Assembly (NCBI RefSeq): GCF_007997075.1 | Contig: NZ_VORS01000010.1 | Coordinates: 95,222 to 159,221 of the forward strand | From: Polaribacter sp. IC073 | GTDB taxonomy: Bacteria; Bacteroidota; Bacteroidia; Flavobacteriales; Flavobacteriaceae | DNA: 64,000 nt | Direction: 5' to 3' | Shown here: positions 32,060-41,293 of the stretch, in pieces | Position numbering within the stretch: position 1 is the first letter of the stretch | How the letters are laid out: the number at the start of each line of letters is the position of its first letter | Position numbers and translations under genes: made by a program | The notes under the pieces: generated by a model | Database searches by the model: none | What the model was told of the DNA's origin: nothing | What the model saw: only the letters and a program-made list of their open reading frames with translations

Positions 32060-32284
32060 ATGAAATTAAACTTATTATCTTGTGATACTCAAAGACCCGA
32101 TAAAAGAGCAATTGCTAAGTCTATTGCAGAAATTTCATTAGACATAAATGACTCTTTGTCAAATGAACTTACAGAAATACTCTTAGAAGGTGATGCCATA
32201 GACATCGAGGTAGCAGATAAAAATGCGGGTTCTGCTTTAAGAACTTTACGCAAATTAAGTATTGACTACGAAATTATAGAGTAA
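32060..32284 (+). CDS. Small protein of unknown function (74 residues)
   Basis: A 74-residue acidic protein, MKLNLLSCDTQRPDKRAIAKSI at the N-terminus and ALRTLRKLSIDYEIIE at the C-terminus. I do not recognise it. The pattern of a helical stretch (AIAKSIAEISLD), a second helix with an acidic turn, then 'ADKNAGSALRTLRKL' and a closing strand loosely recalls the ribosomal bL12 C-terminal fold, but key glycines are not clearly aligned, so this is speculative. It has no signal peptide. It stands alone between mazG and the antiporter with long spacers on both sides, so probably has its own regulation. Codon use looks normal. Confidence 0.7.
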   Translation: MKLNLLSCDTQRPDKRAIAKSIAEISLDINDSLSNELTEILLEGDAIDIEVADKNAGSALRTLRKLSIDYEIIE

Positions 32285-32637
32285 ATAGTAACCTCTTTTT
32301 ATCATTCACACTGCTTTTCTTTAAGACTACTCTCAATTAACTTTTGTCTTCATCTAAGAAACACTGCACAACTACATGTTCTTTATTACAAAAAATTACT
32401 ACTTTAAAAGAAGTGTATCCTCTTAAAACTTTTCTAAAGAAGAGTTTTTAACTAATTTCTTATTTACATAAAACAACCTCTTTAATTAGTTGGTTTGCTA
32501 AAACATTAAGAAAACTGAAAATAATATAGCATAAATTCAAAAAAAAGGCATTATTAAAAGGAAAACAATAGTACTTTATTTACGACTTTTAAAATGCGTA
32601 GTACTACCTTTGTGCGCTTCAGTTTTAAAGAAAACAA
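32285..32637. other. 353-base gene-free region with a weak terminator and the antiporter promoter
   Basis: Holds an imperfect hairpin at about 32423-32451 (TTAAAACTTTTCT / AGAAGAGTTTTTAA, one bulge), possibly the terminator of the 74-residue gene. TACCTTTG at 32605-32612, 25 bases before the antiporter ATG, is the likely -7 box. No RNA gene or coding sequence was found. Confidence 0.45.
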
Positions 32638-34101
32638 ATGAATTTAACTATTGAAAATATATTATTAATTGGCTCTTTATTACTTCTTGTAAGTATTTTT
32701 GCTGGTAAAACTTCTTATAAATTCGGTGTTCCTACTTTATTACTCTTTTTGGGTATTGGAATGCTGGCGGGTTCTGATGGAATTGGAGGCATCCGTTTTA
32801 ATGATCCTAAGCTTGCTCAATTTATCGGTATTGTTTCCTTAAATTTTATCTTATTTTCTGGAGGACTTGACACCAACTGGACAGCAGTAAAACCAATTCT
32901 TAGAGAAGGTATTGCATTATCTACAATAGGTGTTTTAATTACAGCCGTTTCACTAGGTACATTTGTTTGGTTTGTTACAAATTTCACCATTTATGAGAGT
33001 TTACTTTTGGGTTCTATCGTTTCTTCTACGGATGCAGCAGCTGTATTTTCGATTCTGCGCTCTAAAAGTCTTGCACTAAAAACCAATTTAAGGCCAACTT
33101 TAGAACTAGAAAGCGGAAGTAACGATCCGATGGCGTATGTACTAACAATTGCATTTTTAACGCTGGTTATAAATCAAGACAAAAGCTTTTTATCTATCAT
33201 TCCTTTTTTTCTACAACAAATGATTGTAGGTGGTATTGCAGGTATTGCTTTCGGAATCACTAGTAAATATATTATTAACAAAATAAAACTTGATTTTGAA
33301 GGATTGTATTCTGTTTTAGTGATTGCGCTAATGTTCATTACATTTTCTGCCACAAATTTTTTAGGAGGTAACGGTTTTCTAGCCATTTACATTTGTGCCG
33401 TTTATTTAGGAAATCAAAATTTGATTCATAAAAAAACCATTTTAAAAATGTTTGATGGTTTGGCGTGGCTCATGCAAATTGTATTATTCCTTACCTTGGG
33501 TTTACTTGTTTTTCCTTCTCAAATCATTCCATATATGGGGATTGGGCTACTTATTTCTATCTTCTTAATATTAGTTGCAAGACCAATAGGCGTATTTATT
33601 AGTCTTCTGTTTTTTAAAATGAAACTAAAAAGAAGGTTCTACATTTCTTGGGTTGGTTTGCGTGGTGCGGTTCCGATTGTGTTTGCCACCTATCCTCTTT
33701 TAGCAGGAATAGACAAAGCAAATATGATTTTTAACATTGTCTTTTTCATTTCAGTTACTTCTATATTAATACAAGGAACCACACTTTCTATTGTTGCTAA
33801 ATGGTTGAATGTTGGGTTGCCAGAAACACAAAAAGAATTAACCCCAACCGATTTGCTTATGGCAGAAAACCCAAAAGCAGAAATGAAAGAACTTTTAATT
33901 ACTTCAGATTGCTTTGCGGTAGGTAAAAAAATTGTAGCATTAAACTTTCCTAAAAATGCAATAATAGCAATGATTAAAAGAGATGGAACCTATATCATAC
34001 CAAAAGGTTTAACAAAAATAGAAACACAAGATACTTTAATAGTACTTGCAGACAGACCAGAAGCTTTTGATGAAGTCTACAAAACACTTAAAAACAAATA
34101 A
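32638..34101 (+). CDS. CPA1-family monovalent cation/proton antiporter with TrkA-C domain
   Basis: A 487-residue antiporter of the NhaP2/CvrA (potassium/proton) type. Twelve or more hydrophobic helices fill the first ~390 residues, including 'LFSGGLDTNWTAVKP', 'GSIVSSTDAAAVFSILR' with the ion-binding Asp, and 'LELESGSNDPMAYVLT'. The C-terminal region (about 400-487, 'CFAVGKKIVALNFPKNAIIAMIKRDGTYIIPKG') is a TrkA-C (RCK_C) domain, which in NhaP2 proteins senses ligand. Proposed role: cytoplasmic K+ and pH homeostasis. It is monocistronic, with its own promoter and a strong terminator. Confidence 0.92.
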   Translation: MNLTIENILLIGSLLLLVSIFAGKTSYKFGVPTLLLFLGIGMLAGSDGIGGIRFNDPKLAQFIGIVSLNFILFSGGLDTNWTAVKPILREGIALSTIGVLITAVSLGTFVWFVTNFTIYESLLLGSIVSSTDAAAVFSILRSKSLALKTNLRPTLELESGSNDPMAYVLTIAFLTLVINQDKSFLSIIPFFLQQMIVGGIAGIAFGITSKYIINKIKLDFEGLYSVLVIALMFITFSATNFLGGNGFLAIYICAVYLGNQNLIHKKTILKMFDGLAWLMQIVLFLTLGLLVFPSQIIPYMGIGLLISIFLILVARPIGVFISLLFFKMKLKRRFYISWVGLRGAVPIVFATYPLLAGIDKANMIFNIVFFISVTSILIQGTTLSIVAKWLNVGLPETQKELTPTDLLMAENPKAEMKELLITSDCFAVGKKIVALNFPKNAIIAMIKRDGTYIIPKGLTKIETQDTLIVLADRPEAFDEVYKTLKNK

Positions 34102-34214
34102 AACTAAGAAGTCTAGTTTTTACTTATTGATTGCCCTATTATTTTAATTTTTAGTGTTCCGTTTATTATTTATACAACAAGAGAAACCTATACTTTTATT
34201 GTTGATAAAAATGA

Positions 34215-34260
34215 ATTCCTATTTTATTCGAAATATCAATAAAATAGGAATCCGTTTTTT
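34215..34260 (+). terminator. Intrinsic terminator of the antiporter gene
   Basis: Two perfect 14-base arms, ATTCCTATTTTATT and AATAAAATAGGAAT, flank a nine-base loop and are followed by CCG and a T6 run. Confidence 0.85.
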
Positions 34261-34270
34261 AGTACTACAC

Positions 34271-34390
34271 AACTTCAGCAATAAAATGTCGCTGAAGTTG
34301 AAGCAATTGTTTGAGTTCTTATGTTTTTTTTTGCAAAAAGCAAGCGCCTTTCGAACTTCGATCAAGAGATGCTTCAAGCAGAAAATAACT
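34271..34390. repeat. Inverted repeat and fragment of the dispersed intergenic repeat
   Basis: AACTTCAGC (34271-34279) and GCTGAAGTT (34291-34299) form a perfect nine-base stem. Directly after it, TTGAAGCAATTGTTTGAG (34298-34315) is the exact reverse complement of 15186-15203 in the CCCTAACGC-type element. Further similarity (TTGC/AAGCGCC around 34335-34352) suggests a diverged copy in reverse orientation. Confidence 0.5.
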
Positions 34391-34426
34391 TTTGATATTA
34401 CTCTTGATTATTTTTTAAATTGATGG

Positions 34427-35212
34427 CTATGAAAATATAACTTCTTTTGAAGCTACTAACGGAAACAACTTTTCTGCTTCGGCTAAATCTGCTATCGTAT
34501 CTATCTCATACCAAGGCTGCGCGTCAAAAGAAATAGCTTCTAAGAATAGATTTTTTTCTGCTACCAATTTAGAAAAAACAATTTCGTAATAGCTATTTAC
34601 ACTTCCTTCGGTGATATATTGATTCAGTTTTTTGCTAACGGCTCTCCATGATGAAAGTGAAAAACTATAAATATTCACCGTTTTGTAACGAATGTCTGTA
34701 TAGTTTTCGATGGTTCCTGGTTGAAATTGAGTTACCAAATTATCCTTATTAATTGTTACTGTAGTTCCGTTTAACCAAGGTTGCATCTTTGCTACCGCCA
34801 TTCTATCTGGATACATCATTTGACTTAGTAGAGAATTTTCTAAAACTAAATCGCTTTCTAAAAGCACAAAAGGCTCATTTATGGTGTTGCGAGCCATCCA
34901 TAATGAATAAATATTATTGGTAGTTTTGTATAACGGATTGTGTATGTATTCAATACTTAAATCACCTGTTTGGCTGCCAAGAAAATCTACAATACAATCA
35001 CCTTTATATCCTGTTACAATCACAAGACGTTTAAAACCTTGTTTTTTTAAGTTGGCTACAAGGCGTTCTAAAATTGATGTATCACTTACCAACGTTAAAC
35101 ATTTAGGAGCGTCTTTAGTTATAGGGAAAAGACGACTGCCAGTTCCTGCTGCCAGTAATAATGCAGTTGATATACGATTGTCACTATCATAACTTTCTGT
35201 ATTAATATTCAT
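34427..35212 (-). CDS. LicC/PntC-like sugar-phosphate or choline-phosphate cytidylyltransferase
   Basis: A 261-residue nucleotidyltransferase. 'ALLLAAGTGSRLFPITKDAPKCLT' is the nucleotide-binding start, 'VTGYKGD' and 'YIHNPLYKTTNNIYSLWMARN' follow, and 'VLLESDLVLE' supplies the metal-binding acidic residue. The 'NPLYKTTNNIYSLW' block is typical of phosphocholine (LicC) and aminoethylphosphonate (PntC) cytidylyltransferases. PntC is often joined to a transaminase, which is absent here, and no lic or phosphonate genes are nearby. The product could decorate LPS or capsule. It has an unusually long leader of about 140 bases. Confidence 0.82.
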   Translation of the reverse strand: MNINTESYDSDNRISTALLLAAGTGSRLFPITKDAPKCLTLVSDTSILERLVANLKKQGFKRLVIVTGYKGDCIVDFLGSQTGDLSIEYIHNPLYKTTNNIYSLWMARNTINEPFVLLESDLVLENSLLSQMMYPDRMAVAKMQPWLNGTTVTINKDNLVTQFQPGTIENYTDIRYKTVNIYSFSLSSWRAVSKKLNQYITEGSVNSYYEIVFSKLVAEKNLFLEAISFDAQPWYEIDTIADLAEAEKLFPLVASKEVIFS

Positions 35213-35338
35213 GTATTATTGATTTGCTGCCATCAAAAAAAATAAAAATGCTATCAAAAAAAATAAGCTTCCTAAATTTAGTGCTTTTAATGTATTGGCT
35301 ATTTGTTGAAGGGTTAATTATTAAAGATGAAGTTTGTG

Positions 35339-35370
35339 TATGTATTGATATACATAAGTTTGCAAAGTTA
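35339..35370 (-). promoter_or_regulatory. Predicted promoter and operator of the LicC-like gene
   Basis: TAACTTTG on the minus strand (35363-35370) fits TAnnTTTG. Immediately downstream, where transcription should start, lies the perfect inverted repeat TATGTAT-N4-ATACATA (35339-35345 and 35350-35356), a plausible repressor site. The leader also contains two direct copies of ATTTTTTTTGATRGCA (35226-35262). Confidence 0.5.
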
Positions 35371-35538
35371 CTATCATAAGATAGAATGAACTACTATTAT
35401 TTAGAATAATTAGAACTTAGGAAATTAAAGCCAAAGAACAAAATTGGGTTTTGCTGTTGAATAATTTTTTATGAAAAGTTCGATTATACTTCACTGATTA
35501 CTAATATCTAACCAAATAAAAACGAAACGTATAGATTC

Positions 35539-35737
35539 TTATGAAAATGCCTTCTTAAGTTTAAGAGTCGCAAACTTCTTAGCATCATTATTTTTAGGAT
35601 CGCTAATCGGTAGTTTTCAGCACAAAAAAAAGATATTCTTCTTTCTCTTCCTGAATTACAATAGGAATGCAAACTGCCTTTATGTCTAAATAAATTTAAG
35701 CTTCTCTAACTTCTGCCGTTTTTAATAATCTTTTCAT
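35539..35737 (-). pseudogene. Possible decayed gene fragment
   Basis: Within a 587-base stretch lacking an intact gene (35213-35799), the minus strand reads MKRLLKTAEVREA from an ATG at 35737, then a stop, then IYLDIKAVCIPIVIQEEKE, which recalls the core of a GAF domain. A frameshift further on gives SDPKNNDAKKFATLKLKKAF and a stop at 35539-35541. Together this looks like one short coding region broken by a stop and a frameshift. The GAF resemblance is weak; it could be chance. Confidence 0.3.
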
Positions 35738-35768
35738 TGTAGATTCGAGTAGCTTTAGAAAGCCATAA

Positions 35769-35795
35769 AAAAAGCCTCCAAATTGGAGGCTTTTT
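35769..35795 (-). terminator. Intrinsic terminator of lon
   Basis: The arms AAAAAGCCTCCAA and TTGGAGGCTTTTT are perfectly complementary around one central base, four bases beyond the lon stop codon, with a T-run continuing on the minus strand. Confidence 0.9.
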
Positions 35796-35799
35796 AAAA

Positions 35800-38253
35800 T
35801 TACACTAATTTCTTAGCATTTTGAACTTTTTGCTTTGTGAGCGCCAATTCTATTACTTGTTTCATGTCTGTAACATAATGAAAAGTCATGCCTTTTAAGT
35901 AGCTTTCTTTTATTTCTAAAATGTCTTTTCTATTGTCTTCACACAAAATTATTTCTTTAATATTTGCTCTTTTTGCAGCTAATATTTTTTCTTTAATTCC
36001 GCCAACAGGCAACACCTTTCCTCGCAAAGTAATTTCACCAGTCATGGCTAATTTATTTTTGACTCTACGTTGTGTGTAAGAAGAAACCAAAGAGGTTAAC
36101 ATGGTAATACCGGCACTTGGACCATCTTTTGGCGTTGCGCCTTCTGGTACATGAATATGTACATTATACTTCTCTAAAATCTCTGGTTTAATTCCAAATT
36201 CTTCAGCATTCGACTTAATGTATTGCAAAGCTATTGTTGCAGACTCTTTCATTACTGTTCCTAAATTACCAGTAATAGAAAGTGTTCCTTTCCCTTTTGA
36301 TAAAATAGATTCTATAAATAAGATATCTCCACCAACTTGTGTCCAAGCCAAACCTGTAACTACACCTGCAACATCATTATTTTCGAATTTACCTCTGTTT
36401 CTTGGTGCTCCTAAAATTTCTTCAACTTTTTCTGATGATAAAGTAATGTCATACTCCTCTTCTAAAGCGATAGATTTTGCTGCAAAACGAACCACTTTTG
36501 CTATTTTCTTCTCCAGACCACGCACTCCAGATTCACGCGTATACCCTTCCACAATTTGCTCTAATTGTTTTTTACCTAACTTTAAATCTTTGGGTGTTAA
36601 ACCGTGTTCTTTTAGTTGTTTTGGTAATAAATGTCTTTTCGCAATCTCTACTTTTTCTTCAATAGTATACCCCGTTACATTTATAATTTCCATTCTATCG
36701 CGCAAAGCCCAAGGAATTTCTCCTAAATTGTTTGCCGTTGCGATAAAAAGTACTTTAGATAAATCGTACCCAACTTCTAAATAGTTGTCATAAAAAGCTT
36801 CATTTTGTTCAGGATCTAAAACCTCTAACATTGCAGATGAAGGATCTCCTTGATGGCTATTACTTAACTTATCAATTTCATCTAGAACAAAAACCGGATT
36901 TGAAGTTCCTGCTTTTTTCAAATTCTGAATTAAACGCCCTGGCATTGCACCAATATACGTTTTTCTGTGTCCTCTAATTTCTGCTTCATCACGCAGACCA
37001 CCTAAAGACATTCTAACATATTTACGCCCTAAAGCTTCTGCTACAGATTTTCCTAGAGAAGTTTTACCAACTCCGGGAGGTCCGTATAAACAGATAATTG
37101 GCGACTTCATATCTCCTCTTAACTTTAAAACAGCTAAATGTTCTATAATTCTTTCTTTTACTTCTTCTAAGCCAAAGTGATCTCTATCTAAAACCTTTAT
37201 GGCGTGCTTTAAATCGAATTTATCTTCCGAATAAATTCCCCAAGGCAATTCTAACAACAATTCTAAATAGCTTCTCTGAACACCATATTCAGCAGCTTGC
37301 GGATTCATTCTCTTTAAGCGATTCAACTCTTTTTCAAAAGTCTCCCCCACTTCTTCGCTCCACTTTTTAGTTTTTGCTTGCGCACGCATTTCCTCTAACT
37401 CTTCGTCATTAGAAACTCCACCCAATTCGTCTTGGATGGTTTTTAACTGTTGGTGTAGATAATATTCACGTTGCTGTTGGTCTAAATCTTCTCTTGTTTT
37501 AGACTGAATATCATTACGTAATTGTAATTTCTGAAGCTCTTTGTTTAGGTTTTTCAACGCTAATAAAGCACGTTCTTTTAGATTGTCTTTCTCTAAAATC
37601 ACTTGTTTCTGAGCAACTGTTAAATCCATATTTGATGAAATAAAATTCACCAAAAAAGAATTTGATTTTATATTCTTAATTGCAAAAGACGCTTCAGAAG
37701 GCAACATTGGGTTTTCCTTTATAACCTCTAAAGCTTGCTCTTTAATAGAATCTATAATAGCTTCAAACTCTTTTTCATCATCAACCTCTCTATCTTCAAT
37801 TGCTTCTTTTACAGTCGCTTTTAAATACGGTTTGTCTTGAACAATAGTATCAATTTCAAAACGTTTTTTTCCTTGAATGATAACGGTTGTATTTCCATCA
37901 GGCATTTTTAAAACACGTAAAATTTGTGCAACAACACCTGTTGTATGAATGTCTTTTAAACCAGGCTCTTCTTCGTCTTCATTTTTTTGTGCGACTACTC
38001 CAATTACCTTATCACCTTTGTTTGCATCTTTAATTAACTGAATAGATGCGTCTCTACCAGCAGTAATAGGAATTACAACTCCAGGAAATAAAACGGTATT
38101 TCTAAGTGGTAAAATTGGTAGTATTTCTGGTACACTTTCTTTATTGATAATTTCTTCGTCTTCCGGTGTCATCAAAGGGATTAACTCAGAATCTTCGTTT
38201 AACATACTGTGGAGCGACATATTGTCTAAACTCATTACTTTCGGTTTGCTCAT
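35800..38253 (-). CDS. lon: ATP-dependent protease Lon
   Basis: Lon (La) degrades misfolded and regulatory proteins. The 817-residue protein has the N-terminal LAN substrate-binding domain ('[22 protein letters not shown]'), the central AAA+ module (Walker [10 protein letters not shown], Walker B '[11 protein letters not shown]') and the C-terminal peptidase domain with the catalytic Ser in '[11 protein letters not shown]' and Lys in '[13 protein letters not shown]'. Length is normal. A short inverted repeat TGTCA-N3-TGACA lies 13 bases upstream of the start codon and may be a control site. A strong terminator follows. Confidence 0.97.
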   Translation of the reverse strand: MSKPKVMSLDNMSLHSMLNEDSELIPLMTPEDEEIINKESVPEILPILPLRNTVLFPGVVIPITAGRDASIQLIKDANKGDKVIGVVAQKNEDEEEPGLKDIHTTGVVAQILRVLKMPDGNTTVIIQGKKRFEIDTIVQDKPYLKATVKEAIEDREVDDEKEFEAIIDSIKEQALEVIKENPMLPSEASFAIKNIKSNSFLVNFISSNMDLTVAQKQVILEKDNLKERALLALKNLNKELQKLQLRNDIQSKTREDLDQQQREYYLHQQLKTIQDELGGVSNDEELEEMRAQAKTKKWSEEVGETFEKELNRLKRMNPQAAEYGVQRSYLELLLELPWGIYSEDKFDLKHAIKVLDRDHFGLEEVKERIIEHLAVLKLRGDMKSPIICLYGPPGVGKTSLGKSVAEALGRKYVRMSLGGLRDEAEIRGHRKTYIGAMPGRLIQNLKKAGTSNPVFVLDEIDKLSNSHQGDPSSAMLEVLDPEQNEAFYDNYLEVGYDLSKVLFIATANNLGEIPWALRDRMEIINVTGYTIEEKVEIAKRHLLPKQLKEHGLTPKDLKLGKKQLEQIVEGYTRESGVRGLEKKIAKVVRFAAKSIALEEEYDITLSSEKVEEILGAPRNRGKFENNDVAGVVTGLAWTQVGGDILFIESILSKGKGTLSITGNLGTVMKESATIALQYIKSNAEEFGIKPEILEKYNVHIHVPEGATPKDGPSAGITMLTSLVSSYTQRRVKNKLAMTGEITLRGKVLPVGGIKEKILAAKRANIKEIILCEDNRKDILEIKESYLKGMTFHYVTDMKQVIELALTKQKVQNAKKLV

Positions 38254-38439
38254 CTTCTATATATCTGTCATACTGACATTGAACTTTTAAACTAAAAGAT
38301 TCGACGCCCGTGTCTTATTTATTAAATAATTGAAAATCAAATCTTTAAAATTGAAATCAATTCACTTTCTACTTATAAAAATCAATTGTTGTGCCAAAAG
38401 ATTTTATTGGCAAATAAGGTTGTTTAATTGCTGTAAACA
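38254..38439. promoter_or_regulatory. Spacer upstream of lon with inverted repeat TGTCA-N3-TGACA
   Basis: TGTCATACTGACA at 38266-38278 is a perfect five-base inverted repeat with a three-base spacer, in the lon leader or promoter. No exact TAnnTTTG box was seen on the minus strand. The rest of the spacer is plain AT-rich DNA. Confidence 0.4.
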
Positions 38440-39417
38440 TTAAGATTTATACTCTAAACCTATAATTTTTCTAACGGAATCTAAGGTGCCAATTAGCTTT
38501 TTAGAAAAATCAAACGTCATAACATCGCTTTCTTTCTTATGTTCTCTTAAAAGTTGATTAAAATGTGCTATTTCAAAATTATAACCAATCGCATTTATTT
38601 TAAAATCGATAGTTTCTTCTTTTCCGTTTTCGAAAATGGTTATAGTAGAAGGTTCTTGAAAACGTGTGTTTATTTTTACAATTGCTTTGTCAAAGGTAAA
38701 AATCGCTTCTGTTGGTGTTTCTTCTTTAAGTGTACTTTTTAAAGTCGCTTTTGCTTTTTTATATTTAAAAACCATGTTGCATTCAGAATCTGCTCCATTT
38801 TCAAAAAAGGCGGCATTTGCTTCTATAGCAACGGGTTTTCCTAAAGTAGATAAAGCTGCAAAAACCGGATAGATTCCAATGTCTAACAAACTACCTCCAC
38901 CCACTTCTTTTTTAAATAATCTGCTTTCTGTAGTATACGGTTTGTAAAACCCGAAATCTGCTTCTAAACTTTTAATTTGTCCAAATTTTTCATTTTTAAC
39001 AATATCCAAAACATAATTAAAATGCGGTAAGAAATATGTCCATAAAGCTTCCATTAGCAAGACATTATTTTCTTTTGCAACTGTTATCATTTCGGTTACT
39101 TCTTGCAGATTCATTGCAAAAGGTTTTTCACATAAAACGGCCTTTTTATTCTGCAAGCAAAGTATTGCGTGTTCTTTATGAAAACTATGTGGCGTTGCAA
39201 TGTAAATTGCATCCACTTCAGAATCTTTTGCTAATTCTTTATAAGAATTAAAAGCTTTTTTTGCTTTGTATTTTTGCGCAAATTCATCTGCATTTGGCTG
39301 CCTTCTAGAAGCCACTGCAAACAACTCTGCATTTTCTACAGTTGCTAAATCTGTGGCAAATTTATTGGCTATTTTTCCCAAACCAATAATCCCCCAGCGT
39401 ATCTTTTTATTTTTCAT
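38440..39417 (-). CDS. Gfo/Idh/MocA family oxidoreductase
   Basis: A 325-residue NAD(P)-dependent sugar dehydrogenase-like protein. The Rossmann motif is in 'IRWGIIGLGKIANKFATDL', followed by 'AIYIATPHSFHKEHAILCLQNKKAVLCEKPFAMNLQEV' in pieces, with the EKP motif lysine. The C-terminal dimerisation domain contains 'GGGSLLDIGIYPV', typical of trans-dihydrobenzenediol/glucose-fructose oxidoreductase relatives. Its start overlaps the end of the upstream symporter gene by 11 bases, so it belongs to the PIG-L/symporter operon and probably oxidises the imported sugar. The precise substrate is unknown. Confidence 0.9.
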   Translation of the reverse strand: MKNKKIRWGIIGLGKIANKFATDLATVENAELFAVASRRQPNADEFAQKYKAKKAFNSYKELAKDSEVDAIYIATPHSFHKEHAILCLQNKKAVLCEKPFAMNLQEVTEMITVAKENNVLLMEALWTYFLPHFNYVLDIVKNEKFGQIKSLEADFGFYKPYTTESRLFKKEVGGGSLLDIGIYPVFAALSTLGKPVAIEANAAFFENGADSECNMVFKYKKAKATLKSTLKEETPTEAIFTFDKAIVKINTRFQEPSTITIFENGKEETIDFKINAIGYNFEIAHFNQLLREHKKESDVMTFDFSKKLIGTLDSVRKIIGLEYKS

Positions 39418-41290
39418 TCATAATGGTTTTATCAATATTAAAAAAACCTAAAAAGAAGAATAAAATAATTAAAGTAACTACATGAATAATGTTTAAAGAA
39501 ACATCATTTAAAATATCATAAGTAATTTTAAAAATAGCTAATGAAGTAATTATTAGTGTGAATTTACTCTGCTTATTTATCGATTTAAAAACAAATAATA
39601 AAGAGAAAAACGAAACCAAAATACATCCAATAAAATTCAACCATAAATAACTAATAATTGGATCTAAACCTTGTGCTTCTAAATTATATATTCCAAAATA
39701 GTAGATTGAACATATCAGTATTTGCGTAATTACAGCGGCTCTAAAAACAGCGTTTCCATTCACTTTTTTAAAGAAAAATGCGAGTAAGAAAATTCCCAAC
39801 ACATTTCCGTAGAAAATAGAACCAATAATATTTACCAACTGAATTAAATTATCGAATAAATTGGCAACACAAGCAACGGAGATCGCGATGATACCCCACA
39901 CCAAGGTGAACCATTTAGATGCTTTCACATAATGTTCCTCGCTTTTTTCTCCTTTTACATTTCGTTTGTATAAATCCATCGCAGTTGTACTTGCCAATGC
40001 GTTTAATTCGGATGCTGTAGATGACATGGCTGCAGATAAAATTACGGCGAGTAAAAGTCCGATTAAGCCTCTCGGTAAATTGTTTAAAATAAAATGAATA
40101 AACACATAATCTTTATCATTCGATTCAATTTTATCTAGTGTATTTTCTTCATCAATTTTATCAATAATTACTTTTGATTTTGCTTTAATCGCTAAATCTC
40201 TTTCATTTAATTCTTGAATTTCTTGTTTTTCAGAAACCTGAAAACCATCAGCAAAAATTGCTTTTTTAGTATTTTCAATAGCAATATGTTCTGCCTCTAA
40301 CTGTTTGTATTCTTGCGAATAATTCGAGTTTAAAACTGCGTTATTTGCTCCGGGATTAAAGTTTAATGGCGAAGGATTAAATTGATAAAACACAAAAACC
40401 ATCACCCCAATTAACAAAATAAAAAACTGCATTGGTACTTTTAACAATCCGTTAAAGATTAAACCTAACTGACTTTCTCTAACAGATTTCCCCGACAAAT
40501 AACGTTGTACCTGACTTTGGTCTGTACCGAAATACGATAACATTAAAAATGTTCCACCCAAAATACCCGTCCAAACGGTATAGCGATTGCTTAAATCAAA
40601 AGAAAAATCTAACACCTCCATTTTGTTACTTGCACCCGCAATTTCCAATGCTTTAGTGAACGTAATATCTGCCGGAAGCTGGCTCATAATCATGTAAAAA
40701 GCAATAACCATTCCTATAAAAATGATAATCATTTGTTGTTTCTGCGTAACATTTACCGCTTTTGTTCCACCAGAAACGGTATAAATAATTACCAAAAAAC
40801 CAATAATAATATTTAAGGTTAGCAAATCCCATCCTAACACCGCAGACAATATAATTGCAGGTGCAAAAATGGTAATTCCTGCCGCTAAACCTCTTTGAAT
40901 TAAAAATAAAATAGCAGCCAAACTTCTTGTTTTCAAATCGAATCTTCCTTCTAGAAACTCATATGCAGTGTAGACTTTTAGTTTGTGATAAATCGGTATA
41001 AAAACTACACAAATAATTACCATAGCAATGGGCAATCCGAAATAGAATTGCACAAACCCCATTCCGCTATGAAATGCTTGCCCAGGTGTAGATAAAAACG
41101 TGATTGCACTTGCTTGTGTTGCCATCACAGACAACCCAATCGTCCACCATTTCGAGTCACTTCCACCCTTTATATAATCTGTTACGTTCTTGTTTTTTCT
41201 AGTAACGTAGGTACCGTAAGCAACAATAAAAATTAGCGTTACCGATAAAATAATCCAATCTACAGCGTGTAATTTACTTTCTATTTCCAT
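39407..41290 (-). CDS. Sodium:solute symporter (SSS/SLC5 family)
   Basis: A 627-residue SLC5-type symporter with about 13-15 hydrophobic segments. 'TYVTRKNKNVTDYIKGGSDSKWWTIGLSVMATQASAITFLSTPGQAF' covers the first helices and Na+ site region; 'YFGTDQSQVQRYLSGKS' is the conserved SSS signature. A long hydrophilic loop (about 325-390) with many Lys/Glu residues interrupts the helices, a feature of Bacteroidota members. The ATG at 41288-41290 is preferred, with an in-frame TTG just before. A 35-codon membrane ORF ends three bases upstream. Neighbouring PIG-L and Gfo/Idh genes suggest uptake of an amino sugar or related sugar; this is inference. Confidence 0.92.
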   Translation of the reverse strand: MEIESKLHAVDWIILSVTLIFIVAYGTYVTRKNKNVTDYIKGGSDSKWWTIGLSVMATQASAITFLSTPGQAFHSGMGFVQFYFGLPIAMVIICVVFIPIYHKLKVYTAYEFLEGRFDLKTRSLAAILFLIQRGLAAGITIFAPAIILSAVLGWDLLTLNIIIGFLVIIYTVSGGTKAVNVTQKQQMIIIFIGMVIAFYMIMSQLPADITFTKALEIAGASNKMEVLDFSFDLSNRYTVWTGILGGTFLMLSYFGTDQSQVQRYLSGKSVRESQLGLIFNGLLKVPMQFFILLIGVMVFVFYQFNPSPLNFNPGANNAVLNSNYSQEYKQLEAEHIAIENTKKAIFADGFQVSEKQEIQELNERDLAIKAKSKVIIDKIDEENTLDKIESNDKDYVFIHFILNNLPRGLIGLLLAVILSAAMSSTASELNALASTTAMDLYKRNVKGEKSEEHYVKASKWFTLVWGIIAISVACVANLFDNLIQLVNIIGSIFYGNVLGIFLLAFFFKKVNGNAVFRAAVITQILICSIYYFGIYNLEAQGLDPIISYLWLNFIGCILVSFFSLLFVFKSINKQSKFTLIITSLAIFKITYDILNDVSLNIIHVVTLIILFFFLGFFNIDKTIMNEK

Positions 41291-41293
41291 CAA

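Noticed and set aside
34154..34423. 89-codon open frame downstream of the antiporter gene
   Set aside because: It runs straight through a perfect terminator hairpin and the dispersed-repeat fragment; the predicted protein is low complexity.
36218..36784. 188-codon open frame opposite lon
   Set aside because: Antisense to the conserved proteolytic and AAA+ parts of lon; no start context or domain.
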